Shown here: in pieces, positions 24,600-37,785 of the stretch
Layout of the letters: each line of letters starts with the position of its first letter
How positions within the stretch are numbered: the first letter of the stretch is position 1
From: Hanleya hanleyi
Taxonomy: Eukaryota > Mollusca > Polyplacophora > Lepidopleurida > Hanleyidae
Assembly: GCA_036873755.1 (NCBI GenBank)
Contig: JAVTVY010025115.1
Coordinates: forward strand, 1 to 64,000
Length of the DNA: 64,000 bases
Direction: 5' to 3'
Made by a program: the position numbers and the translations under genes
Notes under the pieces: generated by a model
The model's database searches: none
Seen by the model: the letters and a program-made list of their open reading frames with translations, nothing else
Told to the model about the DNA's origin: nothing

Positions 24600-27500
24600 A
24601 ATTAACGGGTTAGCCGTCACCGTTCGGTATATCGATATTTGATATTATCATTAACAGTTGGGTCAACCGTCACAGTTCGGTATACCGCTATTTGATATTA
24701 TCATTAACAGTTAGGGCAGCCGTCACAGTTCGGTATATCGATATTTGATATTATCATTAACAGTTAGGGTGCACTCCGGAGATTCTTTTATTCGGCATGG
24801 AATAGACTATGGGTCCGTTTTTAGGCCACCAGTTGTCGCAAAACCTTCAACCCAAATCACTTATATATATATATTTTCTGAAAGAGCATGATGAAACTAT
24901 TATTTTAAGATATAACACTGCTATGTTATAGAAAAATTAAACTCGAACATTCTCCTCCATGCTTGCTTCATTTTCCTAGAAAACCCCTTAAAAATGTCGA
25001 AAAATGGTCAAATTCGGCTCAATTTCCAGAAAAATCTGTAAGAGCGATTTCAATTAAACTTCTTACTCACGTTCCCTGGTCCGGTCTCAACTTAAAAAGG
25101 CAAAAAAAAGGGGATATTAACCTAACCGTTTTTTGTCAGATTTTCTTCCCGTAAATGAGTCCCGATTTTTAGTCACAACCAAGGGGCATAACTGAGGCAG
25201 GACAAACTTTACTCCATGATCCCGATCAGCGTGTAGACGAAGCCAGCACTCGATTTGTACGTACTCGTTTGCAGCGTTGATAATGCTGAATAGGATGGCA
25301 TTATAGATATAAGCTATTAAGAAGACAAGAAGAATTATGATGTAGCAGAACAAGGGCAGTCTATCGTATTATGAAATTAGAGAGGGGCCATTACTACGAA
25401 ACTGCGGAGGGCCACCTTAAGGGGCAGGATGTTTTTTACGAAATTAATTATTCACATGTATCGTAATCTCAGAGTGTTTGCGAGTATGGCGGTATACAAC
25501 ACTTGCCAGTTATACATATTATTTTGGGAAATCCGACCGATAACTTTCCCCCTACCCCATCTTTGTTTTGATCAATTTTGCCAATTCTAGCAGGATTTTC
25601 GAGAACAAAACTCAAAATTAACCTATTTCTTCTTAATAATGGTCATCCATTCGGCAATATGAAGGCCGTGGTTACTTTTCCGCTTTCCAATGATAGCAGA
25701 AACGCGGGAAAATGCAAATAAGCGATGTAACCAGGTCAAATTATTGGTAATTTTGCACTCAATTTTCTCTTAGAAACATGGGAAATACTTCAGAAACTTG
25801 AGAAATAATTTGTAAAACCATAATAATATACATCCATTCCATCCTTTATGGACTGTAAATGGGTTCTCTTGTAAAGAAAATTTACACTGGCAAATTTATA
25901 TCATTCTGATAGGACCTCGTTCTGCCATAATATCCACCGAAATCTCAGTCCAGGGAGAGATAACTCCTGTATAGAATACAGTATGCAGTAACCTCAATTG
26001 TATACTAATGGACACGGATTATTTTAATCGAACTCCTGGTCTTCTTTCCACCTGCTTCCGAAAATAGCGCTTCAGGTATAACTAGGCAGTCAAAATTAAA
26101 CAATCTGGCGTAATGATACATCTCCGCTCCGTAACGGAGTCTACATTAAGATAATGCATAGACTCCACTATTATGCCTTAAAGGGTGCACTCCGGAGATT
26201 CTTTTATTCGGCATGGAATAGACTATGGGTCCGTTTTTCGGCCACCAGTTGTCGTAAAACCTTCAACCCAAATCACTTATATGTATATATTTTCTGAAAG
26301 AGCATGATGAAACTATTATTTTAAGATATAACACTGCTATGTTATAGAAAAATTTAACTCGAACATTCTCCTCCATGCTTGCTTCATTTTTCCTAGAAAA
26401 CCCCTTAAAAATGTCGAAAAATGGTCAAATTCGGCTCAATTTCCAGAAAAATCTGTAGGAGCGATTTCAATTAAACTTCTTACTCACGTTCCCTGGTCCG
26501 GTCTCAACTTAAAAAGGCAAAAAAAAGGGGATATTAACCTAACCGTTTTTTGTCAGATTTTCTTCCCGTAAATGAGTCCCGATTTTTAGTCACACCCAAG
26601 GGGCATAACTGAGGCAGGACAAACTTTACTCCATGATCCCGATCAGCGTGTAGACGAAGCCAGCACTCGATTTGTACGTACTCGTTTGCAGCGTTGATAA
26701 TGCTGAATAGGATGGCATTATAGATATAAGCTATTAAGAAGACAAGAAGAATTATGATGTAGCAGAACAAGGGCAGTCTATCGTATTATGAAATTAGAGA
26801 GGGGCCATTACTACGAAATTGCGGAGGGCCACCTTAGGATCAGCTGTCACAGTTCGGTATATCGATATTTGATATTATCATTAACAGTTAGAGTCAGCTG
26901 TCACAGTTCGGTATATCGATATTTGATATTATCATTAACAGTTAGGATCAGCTGTCACAGTTCGGTATATCGATATTTGATATTATCATTAACAGTTAGG
27001 GTCAGCTGTCACAGTTCGGTATATCGATATTTGATATTATCAATAACAGTTAGGGTCAGCCGTCACAGTTCGGTATACCAATATTTGATATTATCATTAA
27101 CCGTTAGGGTCAGTCGTCACATTTCGGTATATCGATATTTGATATTATCATTAACAGTTAGGGTCAGTCGTCACAGTTCGGTATACCGATATTCGATATT
27201 ATCATTAACAGTTAGGGTCAGCCGTAGCAGTTCGGTATATCGATATCAACACGTCACAGATATGTACATCGCTGTGTAATATTACCAGTAACAGTTAGAG
27301 TCAGTCGTCACAGTTCGATATACCGATATTTGATATTATCATTAACAGTGAGGGTCAGCCGTCACAGTTCGGTATATCGATATTTGATATTATCATTAAC
27401 AGTTAGGGTCAGTCGTCACAGTTCGGTATACCGATATTTTGATATTATCATTAACAGTTAGGGTCAGCCGTCACAGTTCGGTATATCGATATTTCATATT

Positions 27501-28930
27501 CTCATCAGGGTCACACGTCACAGATATGTACATCGCTGTGTAATATTACCAGTAACAGTTAGAGTCAGTCGTCACAGTTCGGTATACCGGTATTTGATAT
27601 TATCATTAACAGTTAGGGTCAGCCGTCACTGTTCGGTATATCGATATTTGATATTATCATTAACAGTTAGGGTCAGCCGTCACAGTTCGGTATATCGATA
27701 TTTGATATTATCATTAACAGTTAGGGTCAGCCGTCACAGTTCGGTATATCGATATTTGATATTATCATTAACAGTTAGGATCAGCTGACACAGTTCGGTA
27801 TATCGATATTTGATATTATCATTAACAGTTAGGGTCAACTGTCACAGTTCGGTATATCGATATTTGATATTATCATTAACAGTTAGGGTCAGTCGTCACA
27901 GATCGGTATACCGATATTTGATATTATCATTAACAGTTAGGGTCAGCCGTCACAGTTCGGTATATCGATATTTTATATTCTCATCAGGGTCACACGTCGC
28001 AGATATGTACATCGCTGTGTAATATTACTAGTAACAGTTAGAGTCAGTCGTCACAGTTCGGTATATCGATATTTGATATTATCATTAACAGTTAGAGTCA
28101 GTCGTCACAGTTCGGTATATCGATATTTGATATTATCATTAACATTTAGGGTCAGTCGTCACAGTTCGGTATACCGGTATTTGATATTATCATTAACAGT
28201 TAGTGTCAGCCGTCACAGTTCGGTATATCGATATTTCATATTGTCATCAGGGTCACACGTCACAGATATGTACATCGCTGTGTAATATTACCATTAACAG
28301 TTAGAGTCAGTCGTCACAGTTCGGTATATCGATATTTGATATTATCAATAACAGTTAGGGTCAGCCGTCACAGTTCGGTATACCGATATTTGATATTATC
28401 ATTAACAGTTAGGGTCAGCCGTCACAGTTCGGTATATCGATATTTGATATTATCATTAACAGTTAGGGTCAGTCGTCACAGTTCGGTATACCGATATTTG
28501 ATATTATCATTAACAGTTAGGGTCAGCCGTCACAGTTCGGTATATCGATATTTCATATTCTCATCAGGGTCACACGTCACAGATATGTACATCGCTGTGT
28601 AATATTACCAGTAACAGTTAGAGTCAGTCGCCACAGTTCGGTATATCGATATTTGATATTATCATTAACAGTTAGGGTCAGTCGTCACAGTTCGGTATAT
28701 CGATATTTGATATTATCATTAACAGTTACGGTCAACCACCACAGTTCGGTATATCGATATTTGATATTAGCATTAACAGTAGGGTCTGCCGTCACAGTTC
28801 GGTATACCGATATATAATATTCTCATCAGGGTCACACGTCACAGATATGTGCATCGCTGTGTAATATTACCATTAACAGTTAGAGTCAGTAGTCACAGTT
28901 CGGTCTGTCGATATTTGATATTATCGCCGT
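24600..28930. repeat. 54-bp satellite array with ~262-bp higher-order units
   Basis: The unit is about 54 bp, containing CAGTTCGGTATATCGATAT, TTGATATTATCATTAACAG and TTAGGGTCAGYCGTCA words. From 27240 on, a marker segment (ACAGATATGTACATCGCTGT) recurs near 27250, 27512, 27994, 28257, 28574 and 28840, giving spacings near 262 bp or 262 plus whole 54-bp units. The unit is a multiple of three, so false 18-residue repeat frames appear. TATCGATA occurs in most units. The array is interrupted by 24777-26836 and lies in intron 1 of the secreted-protein gene. Confidence 0.9.
24777..26836. mobile_element. 2-kb insertion with ~650-bp direct terminal repeats
   Basis: About 24774-25417 and 26189-26836 are near-identical direct repeats (GTGCACTCCGGAGATTC at the left, GCGGAGGGCCACCTTA at the right), flanking ~770 bp of unique core. 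Satellite units abut both outer ends, so the whole unit interrupts the array. This fits a small LTR-like (TRIM-like) element or a duplicated segment. No tRNA-type primer site or gag/pol frame was seen, and the possible TTAGG target duplication is uncertain because satellite units contain that word. Each repeat has a 78-codon minus-strand frame (25117-25353, 26534-26770). Confidence 0.65.
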
Positions 28931-30784
28931 CGTACTTGTATCAAGCTGTCTTATTCAAATGATAGGTGGAATCACTATGTGCAGAAAAAAAGTCGAAAAG
29001 ATTACATTCAGGAATTGGCATGCATTATTCGATTGTTCACGTTTTGCTATTTTCCGGGTGTATACTCCTTGACAATTTTCTCCCAATAATTGTCCATATA
29101 AATTAACCGAATCATAAAACCTCATTCATGGTCATACTCTTTTGCTAATTTGAAAAGATTGGCTGATAACATCGTGTTGTGAACAAAATCTTATCACAAG
29201 AGCTGTATCGGTTTTCAATATAAGCTCGTGCATAACTTTGACGTCAAACACCAAATGTAAGACACAAAAATTGGGGAATTGGGAGAGCCTAACCATTATC
29301 TCTCGAGATATTACAATAACTAGAATTTGACATTGATAAAGCAAGTCGAGGTGAAACTGGAGTTTTCTACAACATTTGCCAGTTTCATATGTAGTATGCA
29401 TTTAGAGAGTTGTGATGTTAGAATTTGACCTTTGCAAAAAAGATCACAGTCAGTCATCTAAGGAGACAGATATGAGATGAACCATTTGATGTTAAAGCGA
29501 TATAATTGAGCAACATTTTTTAGGCTGACATATTTTTTTTTAGAGTTTTACCAATTTGCCAGAAAATTATTTAGGTAACACGTGAATTCAATCTCCACCC
29601 CACGATTTTCCAGCGGGGAACAAGAACCCAACGTTTTTGTATCATCTGAGATGCAAATCTGAGTATCATTTATTGGATGATTTCTGACAGTGAGACTTCA
29701 TTCAATGAGATGAGACCCTTTCCGGCTATTTCTAATTTAATGGCCATCCTCAGCAACGTCACATACCATTTACACACAGGCGGGCTAGAAGCCATGAAAA
29801 ATAGCGGACGTTTTGGAAAAAGTCACATGATATAGCCTTTTCAATTTGATATGCGACCTGTTCATCGATACGATGTACCTGTTATATGCGGATGTTTTGG
29901 GATACATGGCAGTGTGACTAGCGTCACAGGACCTACGAAGTAGGGTTTGATATGATTTAAGTGTGTACCTTGACCTAAGACTGACCATTTCCATGGTTGT
30001 AGGAGGCATTGAGACATGTTTTTGCCAATTTCTAGGTCACCTAATTGGGTCAGAAAGTAGGTCACACGGACGCTGGCCTTATTAAGCGCATTTCCATGGT
30101 CTTTGGAGGCATTAGGACATGTTTTTGCCAATTTCGAGGTTTATAGGTCACCCAAGTGTGTCAAATTTTCACGAAAAGTAGGTCAGCCCAGAGCTTGCTG
30201 GTAACGGTCCCCCAATGCACGTTCATGTAAAAAAATTAAGGTTCTGATGTCAACGGTTCTCCTTATTTTGCCAGAGAAAGGATTCGGATGGACTGACTGA
30301 CTCACTCATTACCGGACAATTTGCAAATGAGAGCCTACTTCGTAGGAACAATATCCTTCCACTGTTACTGACTGACTACTAGGCCAGATTCATATGGTCA
30401 CTTGAATTGAATATTGTATAGTACAGGCTTGACAGACAACCATGACAACCATGGAAGAGGTGGTCAAACTGGATAGTTGTCCCGCACGTTTGCTTCGTTT
30501 AGGTACTATGGACTGTTTGACCAGGTTTATCTCGCATAAAATTGTTGGCCGCGTTCTATTGGCTATTTGATGTATCAAATTTTGATGATTACGTTATCAT
30601 GCTAATAATTGGTATTGACTCCGATGTCGCGAAATAGATGAATATCTCAGGTAACAGTGGGATAGATTTGCTTCTACAGAGGAAAGTATGGTGAGTTTGG
30701 AGTAATTCATGAAGACATCTTACCATATTTGATTACAACGCAATTATTTCACACTCTGTGGCGAATTATTCTCTATCGATATAG
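28931..30784. other. Intron 1, right part: no gene recognised
   Basis: This is ordinary AT-rich sequence between the satellite and exon 2. A direct repeat of about 104-bp offset occurs near 30012 and 30116 (GACATGTTTTTGCCAATTTC). It ends in the acceptor CTCTATCGATATAG. Confidence 0.45.
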
Positions 30785-30911
30785 GACTTCAGTGGATGCT
30801 TCGGAACGGATTTGTATTGTGGAGGAGAGGAATGGGATTATGACTGCTTTATCACCAGTGTGCTGGAATTCATTGAAGACACGAATTTATGCAGGGACTA
30901 CCACGGGCACG
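30785..30911 (+). CDS. Secreted Cys-rich protein gene, exon 2
   Basis: 127 bases lie between acceptor CGATATAG and donor CACG|GTAAGC. Entered in phase 0, matching exon 1, it is fully open (42 codons plus one base) and reads DFSGCFGTDLYCGGEEWDYD, then a CFITSVLEF stretch and NLCRDY. It has four cysteines, the same density as the other exons. Another frame is also open, so the assignment rests on phase agreement with exon 1 (phase 0) and exon 3 (phase 1) and on the cysteine pattern. Intron 2 would run 30912-45075. Confidence 0.6.
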
Positions 30912-32690
30912 GTAAGCTGTTGATTTTTTGTGTTTTTTAACGTGTTGTTGAGGTGGGGTTTGCTGTAGGAGCTTCGTCCTTCAGATCGGCAGATTGATCA
31001 CGGGTCACAAAGGAGAGTTCAGCGTTGAACACGTCGTCCCTCACTGGCTGTAACAGTGAATTTTATTAACAGTATGCTTGTTTCCCTGAAAGTCAACACG
31101 GTTTACCAGACCGGTATATTAATAGGGCTGTTGCTGTCCAAATATAAGGAGCTAGACGAACTGCTGCTTTCGCCGAACTTTGATATTAAGGGCATTGTGT
31201 ACATAAAACAAAACAAACTTTACGTATTTCAGTCCAGCGCCCATTCAACACTTATAGCAGTTCACTGTGGAACAACGAGATTGGTATATGTATTTTTTCA
31301 TCAATGTGAAAATCCTGTATAATTGATTATTCATATTCTCAGAATCCGTGGCACGGTTTTCATCAAATCCGTACATTTTTTTTTGTGACAACTGTACTTA
31401 GCCAAATAATAATTTTATGATACATATGGGTTTTTTTTCATTATGCAAATTTTAGCCGCGCATTCCACTGAGAAGTTCTGGAAATATTAACAAGTAGTCA
31501 AACTAAGAGAAGAATAGTCCGTTCCGATTTGAAAGACATTTTAAAAGGGTGATCATTACGTGTGGGCATAACGTAAAAAACCATAAAGGTGCATACCCCC
31601 CGGTACGTCAAATATGAGGCAAACGCTGTAGCTATGTGGTTATTTACAATTGTATAACATGTAGATAATCTACAGAGATTCCTTCTCTCTTGTAGCGATG
31701 ACCAATTTAACGACTTACATATAGCTAGAAGTGTAATCACTTGTTATAATGCGAACCGTGCGGATGGGCTCTATATTATGGCCGCTCTCGATTATGGCTG
31801 TTTTGTTGCTTGAAGACACAGCGTTAACGAATTTGCACAACAATGCATAAGTTTGAAGACATGATAACTACGGATGAATCACCAAAATTTCATACTCTGA
31901 GTATGGTATTGTCCCAATAAAACGGTGTCTAACGATGTATTGAGTGTCATTGGCGGCATGTTGACCATGTAATCGCATCCAGTTGAAAACATTCCCCCCC
32001 CCCTCCTAGCGGGAACTGCCGAACTTTCAGGGGAGACAATTTGAATGAAACGGTTCAAACAGCCACAGATGCAACTCCAGCATCTCCCTTCGAATCACCG
32101 AAGGTGGCGCAATGATTCATGGGATTTTTTCTCGCCAAAACGAAAGTAAGGTGTTTCATACTACTCGAGTCTGAACTGCATATCATTGAAAATCATCAAA
32201 ATCGATGTTGTGTCGATTTATTTGTATTTCCAAGTGAACATTATTTGATGATTGTTAGTTATGAATAATTTATCAATATATTCCCTTATTTATTTACGGT
32301 ATCACCCACACGGGCAGACAGACAGACAGACAGATTTTGAATTTGTGGCCTCCCATCCTAAGTTGGATGATGTAGGCCATGCCATTGAGTTTGCTTTAAA
32401 AAGTCAATTAAAATTAAAACGGTATTTGAGTACAACAAATAAATACTTCACGTTTGATTTTAAGAGAAATATTGTGGGTTTTTTTAAAATACACAATGTA
32501 ATATATTAGCATGTATATTGAAGCTCCAAAGGCGTTATTTTGTAAGAAGGGGGAGGTATTACTTTAAAAGATAATATAGATACAACCAGCATGCATATAT
32601 GACAAAACAACGACCCTATTTATGAGAAATATACAACTGAATTATAAAGGCCCAAATAGTACATGCATATTTTATTTTAATTAAAAATAA
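30912..32690. other. Intron 2, left part: no gene recognised
   Basis: An open frame at 31056-31322 follows a usable acceptor (GGCTGTAACAG) in the same phase as exon 2. It has no cysteine pattern and could at most be an alternative end. A CAGA microsatellite lies at about 32317-32334. Confidence 0.35.
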
Positions 32691-33250
32691 AGTCATCATA
32701 TTAATTTAGACATGAGTGAGTGGTTATTAAAAACGATGTTAGATATAACATCTCTACTCCTCCTGATGAACACTGTGAATGAGGACCACACATGGCATCC
32801 TCAGACACTAATATCCAATCAGAACGAGCAGAGATATCATTTAAAATAAAGCTCTTTTATCGAGCCGAGGAACATTTTAACCACTAATAAATTATAATTC
32901 AAGTCTTTCAAATTTACAATTATAGGCATGTACATGTACCATTATAGTAACCAATATTATCTGAGTATAAAAAGGGCACAAAATTAAATTTAATTACATT
33001 CACAGATGAATTTAATTAATAATATAAGGAACAAAAAATACCACATGCATATCACAGATGAATTTCTATTAAATACAATAAAATACATGCAAAACATGCA
33101 ATGAAATCAATACAAAGGTTAAATATGTCACATGCTTATCACAGATAGTACATATACGAAATAAAAGTTGACATCACAATAGCTAAGACGCTGAGACGCA
33201 TGCAAAACGTATTAAATACATATCACATGCAGATTAAATAATTAAAATCG
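32691..33250. repeat. TIR-like repeat fragment and LINE 3' flank
   Basis: 32725-32890 begins AGTGGTTATTAAAAACGATG, ends AACATTTTAACCACT, and contains ATGTTAGATATAACATCT, a relative of the MITE at 55393-55601. The remainder (ACATGCATATCACAGATG repeats) is probably LINE 3' UTR. Confidence 0.4.
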
Positions 33251-33815
33251 CCGACAGCCGCCAATAAAATTGACGACAGCCTGGTACACCTTACCACGGT
33301 TTCTAGTTGGTTTAAAAATCAAGGACGGGTTAAAAACACCTGCCTGTAAAAGATGATCATAAAATCTAAAACGTTCATTATCGTAACGAGAACAGTGAAG
33401 CAATAAATGAGGAATAGTATCCTTAATTAAACATTCATCGCATAAACCCGTCTCATGGAGCTTAAATCGATGTAAATATGAATTCGTAGGTAAATGACCA
33501 GACTGCGCCGTTAAAAATAAAACTTCCGAAACGTCCGCATGATAGAGTAAAATCGTGAGATAAAATAACAGAAGGATTGAAAGAATAATAAAAACGTCCC
33601 TTATTTGAGGTGTCTCAGTCGTCTTGCCACATGCGGATAAACCGAGGTTTGAGCATTGACATTACCTCAGGTATAGATAGCTTGAGGGGAGATGTTATAT
33701 TTGCCAAATTTAGGGCTTGTTTAGCAAGCCTATCTGCCTGCTCATTTCCCGGTATACTCACATGAGATGGAATCCAAGCAAATGATATACCCAGACGGTC
33801 AGCTTTTATAGATGG
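33250..33815 (-). mobile_element. LINE fragment: RNase H and C-terminal domain
   Basis: On the minus strand, WIPSHVSIPGNEQADRLAKQ near 33720-33780 is the C-terminal half of a LINE RNase H domain (the conserved HV.GNE.AD block). Downstream come LPTNSYLHRFKLHETGLCDEC and HLLLHCSRYDNERF, the Cys/His knuckle that ends such proteins. A stop in the RNase H part and frame shifts show it is dead. It is a different family from the three-copy RNase H LINE. Confidence 0.75.
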
Positions 33816-34224
33816 CTTATGTACCCAACTACGTGTGCGGCTAAAGGTCTCCCGCGGCTGTAGTAATTATTTGGAGGGAATCGTTGGCAAACATTTTTAT
33901 ATTACTATTAGATTTGTAAAACATATTCCAAATGAGATTTTCTGTAGTCTACGCTTTACTAAAACGATTAGCTCGTCTGTTGTTGCGAGAGTCCAAATCG
34001 ACTGTGATTTTTTCTCGAATATCGCCTGATGGTTACAGCTGAGAACGAGTCTCTCCCGTCAGGTGGAATATTCGTGGAGCCACAACAGGAGAACGTAATT
34101 CCGTTTGACGACCTCTCCTGCTATAAGAGCATGTAAGCGCTCATCTAAAATATCAGATTCTTTTTACACTCCTGATACAAACCTCCCGTAATCAATAGAA
34201 ATTAACATGAGTTGATACGTTTAT
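33816..34224. other. Unassigned sequence between two LINE fragments
   Basis: No family was recognised on either strand; probably LINE or transposon debris. Confidence 0.3.
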
Positions 34225-36065
34225 TTAATTATACAATCAATCAATCAATCTTTATTCGCTTCGGCAAAACTTGCCGCTTGCGTCACAACATACTAAACAT
34301 GGTACAACGGTGGTTGGAGTGGTGAATTACATACAGAAAATTCAATACTAAATACTTGCGAGGAAGGAGTTAGCTCGCCGTTTCATAGACATATATACAA
34401 ATTTCCCCAAGTTTTTTTCCCCGAGTTTTGTTATTTATAGACGACATCAACTCAGTAAAGTTTTTTCCAATAATAAGGTTTGATTAAGTTGTTGCGAAGA
34501 TCTTTGTATCAAGGACAAATAATTACGAAATGGTATTCGTCTTCAACGTCGATCCTATCACACATTTCACATATCCTGTTCATACTCGCTATCTGGTTAT
34601 TACTATATCGACCAGTTTTTATTATTAGATGATGAGCCGATGTTCTCAAACGACATAGGGCCATTCGATGTTTAATATTTGCTAAAATACATAGATATTT
34701 TTCAGATTCTACGTTCTGTTTATACCATCTGTAGTAGAATGTTTTAGGAGATCTTTCAATACATTCCAGTCATTCAGTTATATAACAATCTTTAATCCGT
34801 CTTGAAAAAGTTTTCAAAAATACCGATACGTTCGCAGAATCTGGATATAGCCACACCTCATTAAAGCCAAATTTCCCCAAAGTGTTCTTTACTAACGTTA
34901 CCCAATTTTCAGCTCTATCGGATTGATAACAGAGTTCGTTGTATACAGTATAAATTATTACATTTTCTGTATTTCTAACTTTAAACCAATATTTTAAAAT
35001 TCTCTTTAATCGATTATATCTTAATGGCATCCTTCCCAGTTCTCCGTATACAATTGCGCTGGAGGTCGACAATTTTATCTCAAGCAGATTTAAACACTTA
35101 AAATGAACACGTTCTATCGCTTCAGCCTTGTGAAAACCCCACACTTCACAAGCGTATTCTAAAACTGATTTAACGCAGCTGTCAAATAGGAATGTTACGT
35201 CATTTGGCATCAAGCTACTTGCTGTCACTTTAGAAATCATCGCTTCCAATGCCCGCGAACCCTTTTCAGCAGTTTTGGGAAATCTCCCATAACTTGTAAA
35301 TACCAACCCAAGATAACTGAAATCGTCAACTAATTCAATATCGTGTCCATTATATGTTTTCACAGATTTAGATAAAAATAAATTCACCTTTCCGAAATAT
35401 CATAGCTTTTGTTTTTATAATGTTTACGCTTAAACCCCACACTTCCCAATATGCCTTTAGGCCGTCTACTTGTGTTTGCAACCCCTCCGAAGTGTCCGAC
35501 ATAAACACAAGGTCGTCTGCATATAAAAGCAAAAATAGAGTTACCTCCCCTAGACTTATACCAGTGTCACAGGAACTCAAGCTCATTTCCCAATCCTCAA
35601 TGAATAAACAAAATAAAATTGGCGGCAAGACTTCCCCTTGTCTCAGCCCAAGATTACAAACAAAAGAATCCGTAAGTGTACCCAAGTGAGAAACTTGTGA
35701 TTTAACAGTGCTATACATGGATTTTAAAACGTTTAGTACTTTGTGGCGTACTCCATATCTGAATAGTTTGAACCATAGTCCCTCTCTATAAACACTATCA
35801 AAAGCATGTTTAATATCAACGAATACACAGAATAGTCGTTTTCCTCTTGATAAGAAAATATTGATCAAACCATGCAAATCTTCAAAGCTGAAATTTTGTC
35901 GTAATTAACTGACCATTGTTTTAGACCATTATTAAGTGTCCCTGTGAAAACCTTAGAGACCGTAATCATGAGGGTGATGCCTCTATAATTAGATGGGTCA
36001 GCAGCATCACCTTTTTTTAAAAATAGGCAAAATAACTCCTTCACACCAAGATTTGGGAAAATAAC
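34225..36065 (-). mobile_element. LINE with reverse transcriptase, 5'-truncated
   Basis: On the minus strand from about 36060: KKGDAADPSNYRGITLM (RT start), FVDIKHAFDSVYREGLW near 35810, LRQGEVLPPILFCLF near 35640, the catalytic box LLLYADDLVFMS near 35530, then the thumb and C-terminal region down to 34770 (CVKSVLEYACEVWGF) and a Cys/His knuckle near 34560. The YADD box is intact, but the frame shifts near 35380 and 35880. The 3' end is AATAAAGATTGATTGATTG at about 34228-34245, an ATTG-repeat tail. It lies in intron 2 of the secreted-protein gene, opposite to its sense. Confidence 0.85.
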
Positions 36066-37785
36066 CAGAATCTAGAACAGCATACAACAGAACATAACCG
36101 AAGAAGCTGAATTGACAATTTGACTGAACTACGGCCATAAAAGATCGTAATTTAATAAACGATTTATTGTCCATGTACGATATCGAACTATTGTGTAAAA
36201 CAGAAGTCGAAAGTACAAGTAGGCCTATATTTGGCAGAACTTTGGATCTTCAAAAATAAGTATTGACCCCGATGTCAGCACAGACGGAATATTGGCAATA
36301 TTTAAATTTCTGGGTCACTGTGTCTTTATGTACTGCCAGACCGCGGCTGTATGTGGGCGTCAGATAATTTCATGATTCATTAGTGCAAAAATATTTGTAA
36401 TGCAACTGCCGACTTATAACGACTGTAAGCCGATTGGCGCGAAGTGGAAATTTTGGAGATTGCTATGCGCAGTTTTTATATCTTACGTCACATGAAGCGT
36501 TATAGGCAGGCTGACGGTGACCATTGCTGTCTATCTAGTCTAAGTGATCGTTAGACACTTTTAGTTTTATGAACTTCTGATGTAAATTACTGTTTCAATT
36601 TCTGAGGGCAAATTGGCATTCAACAGATAGGAAGGCGAGAAATGTGCGTAAGATATCTTCTATTTATCAGATGAATTCTCCGCATAACCTCATGTTCGTT
36701 AAAAAGGGGGACTATGAAACAGGTCACTCTCTACTACTCCCATACAGTTACATGTCTTAGTCATTACTCAAAGACACTGCTGATGCATAAAAGTTTCGAT
36801 AGATTACAAGCGTCTGGTTCGTCATTCATAATTCAGCCGTCGTCCATCAGAGAATTTCCGCGTCCATAATCCAAAGACCTATTCCATATCCCATATAACA
36901 GTATTAGCACCAAATTCAAAAAGACAATCATAGTATACATAAACATAGGCTTGTCGCCTTTTATCGCAAAAAAGTTCTGAAATCTGTAACAATGTTGGTC
37001 GTCTGAATAATTCAGCGGTCAATTCTGATTAAAGAGTGTTTCTAGTTTTCTTAAAAACAAATGATAAATTTCACTAAACGACCATAATAATAATGCAGCT
37101 TACTCGTTACCCCGTCTAATATAATTTAGGATACGAAAGCACACCCGTTTCTTTCTCAGTAGCAGATTTCACTCACAGAATTTCAGTTCAAAATATTACA
37201 TATTTGTTAAAAGAAAAGCTTTGAAACCCAAAATAAAGAAAAGGTAATAATACATAGCAAATCCTGCTTCGTTAATCTCACGTTTCAAAGCGCGAAAACA
37301 AGCAAACGGCTCACGGGACATGAGATTTCTGCAAATACAATTTCCACGGTATACGTTAAAATGCGGAAGAAGCGCCCAGTAATGCCACTCATTGTTGGTT
37401 ACTTCTCTAAACTACTATTCTTAATGTAGATAATGCGTCAGACTTTTATGTCGCATATGTGTAATGTATAATTACAATGTTTTATGTATGTCCTTTTGAT
37501 GTTTTCATGTATGTCTTACTGCTGTTTTTATGTATATCTTATTGTTGCTTAACTGTAGCATTTGATTTAATACTTGTATACGTGATATGATCAACATGGC
37601 CGTCGTCCTGCTCTTCAATCCAGACTGTACGTCGAAATAAATAAATATTTCCGATCATGGCTACGATTGCTGTTGTCAACTAACATGTTAATGGATAGAC
37701 AATGTGACAAATCTCGGTATCTAGCTATTGCATTAGAAATATATCGTCATTAAACATATAATACTTCCATACTTTCACCATGGTA
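36066..37785. other. Intron 2, middle: dispersed repeat, otherwise unassigned
   Basis: 36808-36955 (minus) is a copy of the dispersed repeat at 4613-4685 and 12841-12996. Nothing else was recognised; short TATGT-type repetitions occur near 37490-37560. Confidence 0.45.

Noticed and set aside
25117..26770. 78-codon hydrophobic ORF in each 650-bp direct repeat
   Set aside because: Both copies are nearly identical at DNA level, so conservation is not informative; no family and no splice context.
24777..26836. Classical LTR retrotransposon
   Set aside because: No TG...CA ends at the repeat limits, no primer-binding site, no gag/pol; described only as LTR-like.
26788..28602. ORFs with 18-residue repeats (LILSLTVRVSRHSSVYRY type) in the 54-bp satellite
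   Set aside because: Artefact of a 54-bp period; broken at every higher-order marker and located inside intron 1.
29132..29401. 89-codon minus-strand ORF
   Set aside because: No recognisable family and no conserved context; likely chance.
31056..31322. Alternative exon after exon 2 (acceptor GGCTGTAACAG, compatible phase)
   Set aside because: It lacks the cysteine pattern, has no counterpart in the duplicate, and a far better terminal exon exists at 45076.
33835..34029. Plus-strand 64-codon ORF between LINE fragments
   Set aside because: No similarity recognised; probably debris.
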